Source: Phialocephala subalpina (lineage: Eukaryota; Ascomycota; Leotiomycetes; Helotiales; Mollisiaceae). Taken from it: a stretch of 64,000 nt of DNA. The notes under the pieces are model-generated. The model was not told the DNA's origin and made no database searches. It saw nothing but the letters and a program-made list of their open reading frames with translations. The stretch lies in assembly GCA_900073065.1 (NCBI GenBank), contig FJOG01000021.1:586424-650423 (forward strand). Direction: 5' to 3'. The position numbers were made by a program, and so were the translations under genes. Every line of letters starts with the position of its first letter. Within the stretch, counting starts at the first letter, position 1. Shown in pieces: positions 43,285 through 54,191 of this stretch.

Positions 43285-43925
43285 TTGTGACCTGTCATAC
43301 AAGTCTCGATGATTCCGCATTTGCTGAACATCATGCACATACACGGACATATTTCTTGCTTCTGGCATCTCTCTTGTACAAAAGTTGCAGCATGGAAATT
43401 CACGGATGTGGGAAGGAAGGATACATGTACAATGGCATTAATGAAGGAAGTGCAATACTCTTTCCTTTGGTACGGTAGCTGGGTAGGATCATTCTGCAAT
43501 ACATACGCACGGATGTGCTTTCCCAAAGACCTCTCTCCAACCTTCACCAAAGTGTCGCTGACAACAAATCATAGGTCTCCTGGTCAAGTGTGGGCACTGT
43601 TAAACGAGCACTTTAAGGTAGGGTAGAATGGATCGGAGAAGGTTGCATTCTACAAGGGCTCAGAATCAGTCCTCTGAAACTAGCGCCAAATGTCACGTGC
43701 TTGACAGATATTTTGACAGGCACGAGAAAAAAATTTGTCTCGACAGATCAGCATTCATATAATTAAGAACGATCAACGGGGCGTGACGGGATATCAGTCT
43801 GCCTTGGGCTGAAAGCTGACGCCTCTTCACCAATCATAGACTGCTGCGTGCCACCGACCAATAGGAATCCCAGTCCACGACGGCGGACTATAGCGGCCAA
43901 AAGTATCAGTGGCCATTTTCTACGA
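43285..43925. other. Intergenic region
   Basis: About 640 bp following the BRCT gene, with no supported gene. Composition is normal until the abrupt AT-rich border near 43930. Confidence 0.4.
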
Positions 43926-44280
43926 ACGCCGCATTTAAATCTAACTTATTTACTTTATAAACCCATGAAAAAATATCACAAAGATAAAAATATAATATTA
44001 TTTGAAAACTTCTTTTAATATCTTTTAAATAATACTTTAAAAATATAATTTATATTTATAATTTTAATATTATTATAAATTAAAAATAAAATTAAATATA
44101 AATTTAAAAAATAAATAATAAGGTTATATTTTGAGTATTAAAATTATATTATAAACTTTTTAAATTAATTTCTTATAATAATAATATATTAGAAATATAA
44201 AATAAATATAATATAATATATTATTATAATTTATAAATATACGAATTATAAAATATAATATATTATAATTTACTTTAAGG
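43926..44280. repeat. AT-rich island
   Basis: About 350 bp of nearly pure A/T, probably a RIP-degraded repeat. It marks the start of a 20-kb compartment of AT-rich and transposon DNA. Confidence 0.65.
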
Positions 44281-44395
44281 GGTAAAGTGTGAGTAGTGCG
44301 CTGTGTACGTTGTGTGCGCTAAGTTATAGGGCATAGTGCGCTATAATTTTAGGGTGCATATGCTGTAGTCTGCTTTAGGGGTGGTATATAAGTAT
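44281..44395. repeat. Short GT-rich degenerate repeat
   Basis: Three partial copies of AGTGCGCT or TGTGCGCT occur between 44295 and 44345 (GTAGTGCGCTGTG, GTGTGCGCTAAG, ATAGTGCGCTATA) within a G/T-rich stretch, in sharp contrast to the AT-rich DNA to the left. Confidence 0.4.
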
Positions 44396-44839
44396 CAAAA
44401 GTTGAGAAAAATCAGCACTGATACTTTTGGCCGCTATGGTCCGCCCTTTCCACAGCCTTACTGCGCCACGCCTACCGCCTCAGAAATCGAGGGGGGCACT
44501 TCATCTCTTGAAGCCAGCCAAGTTTTTGTGTTCTTGTGGTTCCTCTCTTTCGCCATCGCCTTCGAATTTGTTCATCGCTCTTGACAATGAATCTGACATA
44601 CGCCGAATTTCATGCTACGGACATCATCAATAGCCTTAATTTCGCCTCAAATTGCACCATAGCCTTGAATTGGCTTGATGCACATAATCCTGCTAGCTAT
44701 TGGTACAATGGTACTTGCACGACTTCTCAAGGGGTAATAACATGTCTTCCCGACGGATTCTACTATGGAGATTACGGTAATACTACCCTAGACGAGGATT
44801 TCCTCTATTTGCAATATGAGAAAAGATTACTCAATTGAA

Positions 44840-45660
44840 TAAGAATAATGGGTTCATGATTAAATTATTAAATAAAATCATTAATAATTATTTAAATATT
44901 ATTAAATAACTATATAACTTTCGCATCTAATATTATATAAAACTTGAATATAATAATAAACTGGAAATCTTTTTATTTTATATATTAAAAACTTAATAAA
45001 TTTATAATTTNNNNNNNNNNNNNNNNNNNNNNNNNNNNNNNNNNNNNNNNNNNNNNNNNNNNNNNNNNNNNNNNNNNNNNNNNNNNNNNNNNNNNNNNNN
45101 NNNNNNNNNNNNNNNNNNNNNNNNNNNNNNNNNNNNNNNNNNNNNNNNNNNNNNNNNNNNNNNNNNNNNNNNNNNNNNNNNNNNNNNNNNNNNNNNNNNN
45201 NNNNNNNNNNNNNNNNNNNNNNNNNNNNNNNNNNNNNNNNNNNNNNNNNNNNNNNNNNNNNNNNNNNNNNNNNNNNNNNNNNNNNNNNNNNNNNNNNNNN
45301 NNNNNNNNNNNNNNNNNNNNNNNNNNNNNNNNNNNNNNNNNNNNNNNNNNNNNNNNNNNNNNNNNNTTTAAAAATAATTTTTCTTCGATATAAAATAAAT
45401 TCTTAGAATTTTTATTTAATATTAACGAAATATTCGAAGTTTAAATAAGCGAATTATTTTATTTGATTAGTTTACTTTTTAAGCTTTTTTATATATTTAA
45501 CCAATTAAATAAAATTATTTTTAATACGTGATTTTATTTGATAATTTATTGAATAATAATAATTATTATTAAATAAATTAAAAGTAATACTTAAATTACT
45601 TATAAGTAAAATATTTTATTTTATTTTCGTTATTAAATATTATTCAATTTCTTATATTGT
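44840..45660. repeat. AT-rich island inside the membrane-protein pseudogene
   Basis: Nearly pure A/T on both sides of the assembly gap. It separates the N-terminal piece of the pseudogene from the rest and is likely a mutated insertion. Confidence 0.55.
45011..45366. other. Assembly gap (N run)
   Basis: 356 unknown bases within the AT-rich island. Confidence 1.
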
Positions 45661-46722
45661 CCATTCGGTATTATCTTCCGATCCGCATTATAGCAATAAT
45701 ATAAATGCGGTTGATATACTTCGGAATCAAATGAAACTTCTATGGGCTGAAGGCGCATCCTACCATGCGACGCTTGGGGCCGGGGCTCAGTATTCTCTGA
45801 ACATAACTTGGTACAAGCATGCTCTGTGGCAGATCTACTCCACCTGTGTCAGGCCATAACTGGCATCAATTCGGATTGGAGACCTCTACGCATCGACCGA
45901 GTGCGAATCCTCTGCATCCTTTATCGTCAGCTTCAACAACTACTTTGAATTAGACCCTTTGTCTATTGGATACTCTTATCCTCTCAATTCTGAAGAGGAA
46001 GTCGCTTTCTGGAGAACGCTTTTGCAACCTTTGAACTCTCGTCTCGGACTGTCAACTACTCTCAAAGCAAAGAGCAGTCCTCATCAGGAATTACAACAAG
46101 ACGCTTTTGATTTAATCGATGGCGCTGTCGTTTACTGGATTGAGAATCTGTTCCGCGGGTATGATGCTGGAAATGCTACTCAATTCCTCCGAGACACATT
46201 TCCCTCCTGCCAGAGGAGTATATGTCGCAATTCTGGATTTACTGGGGATCTCGACATAGCAGGCATAGGGGTACGTATTCATGGAACTGGTATTGACTTC
46301 GGCTGATAGAATGATATGTCATGATTGCTTATCTATTCGAAACCTTTATAGTAACCTGCGTGTCGTTGTTTACGCTGTCATATGATTACTTTAGATACCC
46401 AAGACTGAATAGGCTAGTATCAAATTTCGACCAATTCTTAGCCAATCTACTCGATACTTCTTTCATTTTCTTCGCGGGACTCTAGTTCGGTATAAGTGGC
46501 TTAGGTTTTACTCACGACTACTCGCTGTATAAGATTCAAACTTCGGTTATTGTGATCTATACTACAGGTCTCAATTTTACTATAATCTCTGGTATGGTTC
46601 CGAGAAAGGATATACGCAAGAGATTTGCTCCTTATTCTTTTGTTTACCTTTTAGTCTTTGGAATTACCTTGGTAATCTAATACGAAAACTTCTCGACTTT
46701 GCTTCTAACGCGATTAATTAGC

Positions 46723-47071
46723 TGTTACGGCCCATATGATCTAGTGGACCATAGGCTCAGCAAGCGAGTAAGCTCGGTTGCAAGTAGACCCTAGGATCAT
46801 GGGGACACGGGGCTTAGTGGTCACGTGATGGAGTCCCAAACGAAGGAGTCCTGGAATGGTTCGGGATTCCACCGTTTTGGACTCTAGGAGTAAGAAGGTC
46901 CTATATAAGTAGATAAGATTCCCTTAAATAAGAGCTTTATGCTTAACTCAAATATAGTATCTTAATATTATACTTAGTAATTAGGTTTAAACGTTATTCT
47001 CCACTTGGAATTACCTAGTTTTTATTATATATAATTAACCTTATAGTTAGTTAAGCGAGCTAATTATTACA
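46723..47071 (+). repeat. 5' LTR
   Basis: 349 bp, equal in length to the 3' LTR. It contains a TATATAAG promoter-like box near 46902. It starts TGTTACGG and ends ATTATTACA. Confidence 0.93.
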
Positions 47072-47394
47072 TTTTGAGTATTATTTTTATGATATTAGCT
47101 AAGTATTTTATTATGTTTACCGTTTTGTTATCATCTAGGAATACTTTGAAGCTTATTTTATCGGAAGTAATTATAGAGGTATTAAAGAAAATCAAGAGTC
47201 GCGAACCTAATACTTTCGATGGCACTAAAAGTAAACTTCGGGTATACCTGATGTAATATGCACTTTATATTAAGTTTAATGAGAATATATTCCGAACGGA
47301 GGACGAGTAAGTTCTTTAGTGTATAGGATATTTGATTAAAGTAGCCTTCGATTAGATTAAGACGAGCTAATAGGATTACTTTGACTACGAAGGG

Positions 47395-47990
47395 CAAACG
47401 GCGAAATGGGACCTCTTGACCAAGGAAATCTTCGGTACGTTTAAAGGATTTAAGGAGAAGATCACTAAGGTGTTTGGGAACGTGGATAAGGAGAAAGTCG
47501 CAAAACGCAAGTTGTTTAATTTGCGCCAGACCGGAGCGGTATTAGTTTACGCAGCGGAATTTTAGTAGTATATGGGTAAAATCACGGGCTAAAGGGAGAA
47601 CGCTTTTATGGTTTAATTTTATAAGGGGCTAAAAGACGCGGTAAAGGACGAGCTAATACGCCGCGATAAGTACGACTCGATACAAGTTATGATAAACGAC
47701 GCTATTTACTTCGATAATAAACTATACGAGCGAGCATTTAAGAAGAGAGGGTATTACTCTAGTAAGTTCAAAGGAAGAAATAGTAAAAACAAAAAGGGCT
47801 TAGGCTCTTAAGGCTATTATAACTCACTAATAAAGGTCGATATTATTTTTAAAGGAAAGAAAAAATAATTTTCTAAGGATAAAATGAATTAACGTCGCGA
47901 GAAAAAGTTATACTTCGAATATAGCCTTCTGGGATATATGGCTAACTCGCATGGGAATAAGAAACCATAAAACGGACGCCCGAAGAAACA
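47395..47990 (+). pseudogene. gag remnant
   Basis: The frame reads KWDLLTKEIFGTFKGFKEKI, RKLFNLRQTG, VYAAEF, FYKGLKDAVKDELIRRDKYD and NKLYERAFKK, the capsid-like part of fungal Gypsy gag. Stops lie at sites where related proteins have Gln. The expected CCHC zinc knuckle (about 47900-47960) survives only as a degraded trace. Confidence 0.75.
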
Positions 47991-49529
47991 AATTAACGCG
48001 ATTAGACGTAGAGATTATAATAAACCCTACTAAGTATATGTAATCACAAGGAGAGTATTACACACGGACGAGGAATTAGACGAGCGATAAATTAACACTT
48101 AGAATAATTAGTTTAAACTAAAAGACGATTTGGGAATATTCCGATTAATCCCCGAAGAAGACTTTTAGAGGTTCTAAGAGGAGCAAGTAGTAAACCTCGC
48201 TAGACGAGCGGCAAGGGAGAGATTCCCAAGGGATAACTAGTAGCAAAGAATTAATAGAATAAATAATAACGCAAATAACTTAGCAAGGTAATTCGATAGA
48301 ATTAAAACCCTGGCTAATTGTTATTAATTATTTATGGAAGGCTCCGAGTCAAAGGACGAGGAACTACCAAAGTATAACGACTAGGGACTATTAGGGTCTC
48401 TTATCGCACTAAACCTTTGGCCGGAATATTACCCACGGGTAAGGCAAGAGTAATATATCTATTAGCGAGAAAATAGCTTTATAACTTATACACGCGAATA
48501 GTAAAACCTAAACGGGGGAGCTTTATACGTTAAGCTTTAACCGAACACGGGAGGACCAAAATACGGCTAAACGTATAAAGTCATATATTAAGACTATCGA
48601 CGGATTAAATAGAAATAACGTAACGGTATTAATTATTATATATAATAATTACTTATGCCAAACGATACTCCCTTTATACCTAATTACGAACCCGTAATAA
48701 GACGATATTACGAAGTATTTGCGGAAAACGCGAATTAAAGGATATAGCAAAATATAAAAAATAACTTTATATATTACGAAGAAACCTTTAAACGAGTAAT
48801 ATAATTACCGCTTAGTATAAGACGTATATTCCGGCTTATTTACGCTAACGGGTTAGGCCGCCGATGGGAAAATATACTTAGCAAATAATAATATAAAGAG
48901 GTTTATATTATTAGAAGAAGTACCGGATAACTATTTTGTGTGGTATAAATAAGTATACATAAGATTAAAGTAATAATTGATTCGGGAGTAATAGGTAATT
49001 ATATATCGAAATAATAAGTATTAAATAATAAATAGGCCATGATAATTAAGTTACGATTATACCCTATTATTACGATCGATAGAAGCCCTTTGGATTCCGG
49101 ATAAATCGACGTGGAAATTATATTATAAATTATAATTATACGACGAGAATATACTAAGAAGATAAGCTTTAACGTGGCTAATATTAATTATTTACTTATA
49201 CTCGGAATACTATAAATTAAATAGTATAACCTAACGATTAACTAAATTAAAGAAACGCTTATATTTAATAAATATTAAACTTATAAGATTTTGTTTATCG
49301 AGATAAAAACGAATAACTAGAGAAAAGTTTGCGCTATTTCCTTAGGAGAGCTAGGATATTATACCTAGGATTTACTATTAAAATAAATACCAATAAAGTA
49401 CCATGAGTTTTTAAACCTTTTTAGAGACGAGAAAAGGATCGAGGTACTCCCTAAGCATAAGTAATAAGACTACGAGATACCCTTATAAAACGAAAAGGAA
49501 TTATTATACTCGCCTATTTACTAAATATT

Positions 49530-50165
49530 AGTAGATAACTTAAAGACGCTTAAAGAATATATCGACGAGAATCTGGCGAAAGGATTCATATAACTATCGG
49601 CTTTGCTAGTAAGTAGCCCGGTATTATTCGTACCGAAAAAGGATAGATTAAAACAATTATATATCGATTACCAGAAAATCAACGAGATTACCATTAAAGA
49701 TCGATACTTGTTATTGTTAGCAGATAAGCTACGCGATAGACTTTAGGGAGCTAAGATCTTTAGTAAGTTGGATTTGCGTGGAGCTTATAATTTGGTCCGG
49801 ATAAAGGAAAGAAAAGAATGGAAGATAGCGTTCAGGATAAGGCATAGGTATTACGAGTACTTAATTATGCCTTTTAGTCTAATTAACGCGCCGGCTATAT
49901 ATATACGTATAATAAACACCGTTTTATAGCTATTCTTAGATATCACGGTTATTTGCTATTTAAACGATATCTTAGTATATTTTAAGACGCTTACTAAATA
50001 CGTTAACGATATTAAAGTAATACTAATTGCTTTAAAAGATATAAACTTGGTTTATAAACCAGAGAAATGCGAATTTCATGTGGAAAAAACAAATTTCTTA
50101 GGTTATATAATTTTAGCCGGAGGTTTATCGATAGACCCTACGAAGGTATTAATAATGTTTAGTTA
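49530..50165 (+). pseudogene. Reverse transcriptase remnant
   Basis: The frame shows the RT motifs in order: YIDENLAKGFI, SSPVLFVPKK, IDYQKINEITIKDRY, KIFSKLDLRGAYNLVRIKE, EYLIMPFSLINAPA and ICYLNDILVYF. The catalytic YxDD box reads YLND, a G-to-A change that would abolish activity. Several in-frame TAG codons are also present. Confidence 0.88.
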
Positions 50166-50379
50166 GTAAGTACCCAAGATAATCAAAGACATATAATTTT
50201 TTTTAGGGTTTACGAATTTTTATTAACATTTTATAAAAGGGTATTCCGTAATAGTAATACCCTTGATAGTATTAACAAAAAAGGACTAAGTATTTGAGTG
50301 GACGAATAAGGCCTAGGAAGCTTTCGATTAGTTTAAATAACTCTTTACGGAAGTATTATTTTTTCTTACGTTTGATTTA

Positions 50380-51900
50380 AATAAATATATTATTATTGAA
50401 ACCGATATATCGGATTTTGCAATTAGCGTAATACTTAGTTAACCTAGCGAGTAGGGCAAATAGTAGCTAATCGCATATTATTTTCGCAAAATGTTACTAA
50501 TAAAACTAAATTACGAGATTTATAATAAAAAGTTACTTGCGATTATAAAAGCGTTTTGGATATAAAGAGTTTATTTAAAAGGATTAAAATATTAAATATA
50601 AGTATATATTAATTATAAGAACTTAGTATTTTTTATTATAACGAAAGAATTTAATCGAAGATAAATATGATAAATTAAAACGCTAACTACGTATAACTTC
50701 AAAATTTTATATATTAAAAGATTAGAAAATAGTAAAGTAAATACTTTTAATCGGAAATCGGAATATTAAAATAACGTTAAATTACTTTTATATATAATAC
50801 TTAGGGAAGTTAAAGGCGGATTAGTATTTAATAAAATAATAATTATTATTATTTTGAGGCTAATTAATATGATGCTTATTAATAGCTTTAAAAGGAATTA
50901 CGATAAGGACTTTATCGCGAAGATAGCTTTATAGTAATTAATAGGACTATTTACGAGTAAGTCTGGGATACTACGATTCCAAGGAAAGCTTTATATCCCC
51001 AAGAATCTCTAATTAGGGTTTATTAAAACGCAATATAAACTCTTAGCTTATAGATACTAAGGAATTACGAAAACTATAAAGCGGATCTCTAGAGACTTTT
51101 ATATTCTAGGACTCAAAGGGAAAACTACCGAGGTTATTAGTAAATACGATACGTATATTCAAAATAAGGCCGCGAGGCATACTCCTTATAATAATATGCG
51201 ATTACTAAATATACCCTTAAGCGCTTAAAAGTTTATTGCGTGGGACTTCGTAGTAAAATTATTACTCTTAAAAGAATTAATATTAAGTATTAAATACGAT
51301 ATTATCCTTATAATCACGGATAAGCTTACGAAATACGCTTATATAATCTTATATTTTAAGATATATACGGCAAAAAACTTGGCTTATATATTCTTGCGAA
51401 TTATAATAGCTAATTATAGGGTACTAAACAAGATTATCTCGGACTAAGATAAACTCTTTACCTCGAAATTCTAGATTACTCTAATTATATTACTAAGAAT
51501 TAAGTAAAAGCTTTCGATAGCTTTTTACTTTTAAATAAATAAATAAATAGAATAATTAAACCAAATCATAGAAATATATTTTTATTATTACGTTAATTAT
51601 TAATAAAGTAATTAGGCGGAACTTTTACTATTAGTATAATTCGCGTATAATAGCGCAATAATAAAAAGTACGAAAGTCTCGCCTTTTTACGCTAATTACG
51701 AGTATAAACCAAAAGTATATCAAGTATTATACTTAGTAGAGTTAAAAGCATAAAATGCTAGGATTTAAATCGATAAACTAAAGTCTTTGCGCGAAAAACT
51801 TATAAAAGATATATAATTTGTGGCTACTAAGTTAACATTATACTATAATAAGCACTATAATATAAAACTTACGCTTAAAAAGGGGGATAAAGTTTATTTA
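50380..51900 (+). pseudogene. RNase H and integrase remnant
   Basis: RNase H is indicated by ETDISDFAISVILS at about 50400. The integrase zinc-binding part (YRYQGITKTIKRISRDFYIL) lies at about 51050. The core follows with AWDFVVKLLLLKE and IITDKLTKYAYII and the second acidic site in IISD before DKLFTSKF. Multiple in-frame stops interrupt both domains. Confidence 0.8.
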
Positions 51901-52119
51901 ATCCGATAAAACATTAAAATAAAGCGATTAAACGATAAATTAAATCATAAAAAAATTAAACTATATAAAATCAAGAAGGTTAAGAGTCTAATTAATTATA
52001 AGCTTATTTTACCCAAAAACATAAATATATACCCGGTATTTTATATATCCCTCCTCGAACTAGTATTACTAGGAGTATCGCGAGCTTTAAAAGTTAAAAT
52101 CGAACTAATTAATTTAAAC

Positions 52120-52275
52120 GCTAAATACGATATAAAGGATATCTTGGATTATTAGCACGTTAGGAAATAGGTTAAGTATTTGGTTAAATAGCAAGGGTAT
52201 TTATATTCAGAAAACATATAGGAACTAAAAAGGAATCTTAATTGCCATAAGAAGCTTAAGTTATTTCACCGTTAA
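52120..52275 (+). pseudogene. Chromodomain remnant of the integrase C-terminus
   Basis: The frame reads YDIKDILDY, VKYLVK, QGYLYSENI and ELKRNLNCHKKLKLFHR with stops where Trp or Gln is expected (KYLVKWxGY, ENTWEP). This is the histone-tail-binding chromodomain that directs chromoviruses to heterochromatin. Confidence 0.85.
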
Positions 52276-52742
52276 AACCCGGGTTTACTTAAAAAAGTAA
52301 GTCGGCTATCTTAAGCTCGGAAACGTTTAACTTGAAAGTAAGAAGCCAAAAAGTAAGAGGATTTAGCACGGGATCTAGAGGAGGTTTAAAAGTAACTAAC
52401 GGGGCTCTCTTAGGCCGGGGACCACAGAAGAAATAACACATGGGCCTGCGGACCACTACTTCCAGGTAGCCCGCGGAGTCGTAGGATCATTTGGAATAAA
52501 TATACTCGGAATAGCGCGGCGACTCGGACTTATCTAGGAGGCATTAGCGGGCGTGGTTTTTATAGTGGGAATACGTCTTAGCTAGGCGCCTTAACTTCTT
52601 GATGCGCAAAGCGAGTATTAACCTTTCTTTTCTTTTCCTATGTGCGATAGGCAACATAGTGAGGGAAGATAAAAAGGAGGAAAAAATGCGATGCAAAAGT
52701 AATGGTTCTCACTTTGGATTTAAGCGTTGGGATTACGCTAGC

Positions 52743-52756
52743 CGGAAGGGGGATAG
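52743..52756 (+). other. Polypurine tract
   Basis: CGGAAGGGGGATAG directly precedes the 3' LTR start at 52757, the expected place of the plus-strand primer for reverse transcription. Confidence 0.75.
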
Positions 52757-53105
52757 TGTTATAGCTTATATGATTTAGTGGACTATAAGCTCAGCAAGCG
52801 AGTAAACTCGGTTGCAAGTAGACCTTAAGATCATGGGGACACGGGGCTTAATAATCACGTAATGGAGTCCCAGACGAAAGAGTTTTAGAATAGTTCGGGA
52901 CTTCACCGTTTTAGACTCTAGGAGTAGGAAGGTCCTATATAAGTAGATAGGATTCCCTTAAGTAGGAGCTTCGTGCTTAACTCAAATATAGTATCTTAAT
53001 ACTATACTTAGTAACTAGGCTTAAACGTTATTCTCCACTTGGAATCACCTAATTCTTATCACATATAATTAACCTTATAGTTAACTAAGCAAGCCAACCG
53101 TTACA
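52757..53105 (+). repeat. 3' LTR
   Basis: 349 bp. It aligns to the 5' LTR without indels. In the first 80 bp all differences are transitions (for example ACGGCCC against ATAGCTT). Confidence 0.93.
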
Positions 53106-53190
53106 TTAGCGTTATTGTTTTACTTAGGCGTTACTTACCATTATTATATCTTCTACTCAAGTTATTTATTCCTAGGGAGCTTAAATAAAA
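53106..53190 (+). pseudogene. Continuation of the interrupted membrane-protein gene
   Basis: After the second TTAGC the frame that entered the element (NFSTLLLTRLIS) continues as VIVLLRRYLPLLYLLLKLFI, another hydrophobic stretch, and stops near 53187. This supports insertion of the chromovirus into a coding region. Confidence 0.5.
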
Positions 53191-53990
53191 CCCCCCTCTT
53201 AAAAATATATTCTTTAATCTTTTAAAATAAATTCTTCTTATAATATAATATAATTTTAATTTTTTCTAAAAAGAATATATTTTAGGATTCTCAAGTATTA
53301 AATTTTAATTTTTTGGTAATTTTAAATTATTTGAATTAATTTATTTTAATATCGAATAATTTATTAATTTATTTAAAATATAAATAGTTTTTAATATTAT
53401 ATATTTTTAAAAATTATTTATATTTCTAAAAACAAATTAAAAAAATTTAATCGTATTATAATTTTATAAATATTAAAGAAAATTAATTAGAAAATTAATT
53501 ATAATAATAAGTTTTAATATTTTTAATATTAATTATAATTATAATCAAATATTAATATTTATAATTAGAATTAAAATTAATTTATTTATTATAAATAATT
53601 AAATTAAAGTTTTAATATTTTTTTTAAAGCCATTAAAAAAAGGAATACTAAATAAAGTATTTATTTTTTGGATTTAAATAAAATATAATCGAAATATTAA
53701 AATTATTATAATTAATAATTTTTATAATAATTATATTTTATATTAATTTGAATATTAAAAATAATAAACTTTTATTATTTTTCTCGAGTTATAATAATAA
53801 CCATCGATTGGTATAATTTATATTAATTAATAATTATAATATAAAATATATTTTTAAAAAATAATTTCGATATTTCGATTTTAATATAATTCGTAATTAG
53901 TAAAAATCGAGAAAAAAACTTAGAATCCGAGAATAATAATAAAAACAATTAATCAAAGTATTTAGATCTGATATTACTCAATTAGTTAAT
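53191..53990. repeat. AT-rich island
   Basis: About 800 bp of almost only A and T between the interrupted gene and the HET pseudogene. No transposon structure remains. Confidence 0.65.
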
Positions 53991-54191
53991 TAGACAGGTA
54001 CTTGGTTACAGCCATAGGCCTATGGTTATAGCCAGAAGCACCTGTGGCTATAACCGCCGCCACGGTTTTCATTGCCGCGCGCCTTCGTATAATCACGTGA
54101 TGACACAGCCACACGATGTTGCCTGGAGATAAAGCGCTTATAACCTAGATTACAACTGACAAAATATAATCTCAGCCTGAACGCATTTGTC

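Larger units (their letters stand above)
44587..46722 (+). pseudogene. RIP-damaged multispanning membrane-protein gene, split by gap and retrotransposon
   Basis: Pieces of one fungal protein appear in order. From ATG 44587: MNLTYAEFHATDIINSLNFA, then GVITCLPDGFYYGDYGNTTL, to a stop at 44836. After AT-rich DNA and a gap, a soluble part from about 45700 includes ASFIVSFNNYFELDPLSIGY and GFTGDLDIAGIGV. Hydrophobic stretches follow from about 46370 (ACVSLFTLSYDYFR, QTSVIVIYTTGLNFTIISGM, FVYLLVFGITLVI). GDxDIxGIGV before the first helix is a hallmark of an unnamed fungal membrane family. In-frame TAG and TAA codons (near 46480 and 46678), one C-to-T step from CAG and CAA, interrupt it. The frame is then cut by the LTR element at 46723 and resumes after it at 53106. 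Confidence 0.65.
46723..53105 (+). mobile_element. Complete but RIP-mutated Ty3/Gypsy chromovirus
   Basis: 6383-bp LTR retrotransposon. It has 349-bp direct LTRs starting TGTTA and ending TTACA, and a 5-bp target duplication TTAGC (46718-46722 and 53106-53110). A polypurine tract sits just before the 3' LTR. The order gag, reverse transcriptase, RNase H, integrase and C-terminal chromodomain defines a chromovirus. All reading frames are riddled with TAG/TAA, mostly one C-to-T step from CAG/CAA, so it cannot encode its own proteins. No primer-binding site can be recognised after the 5' LTR, probably because of mutation. Confidence 0.95.
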
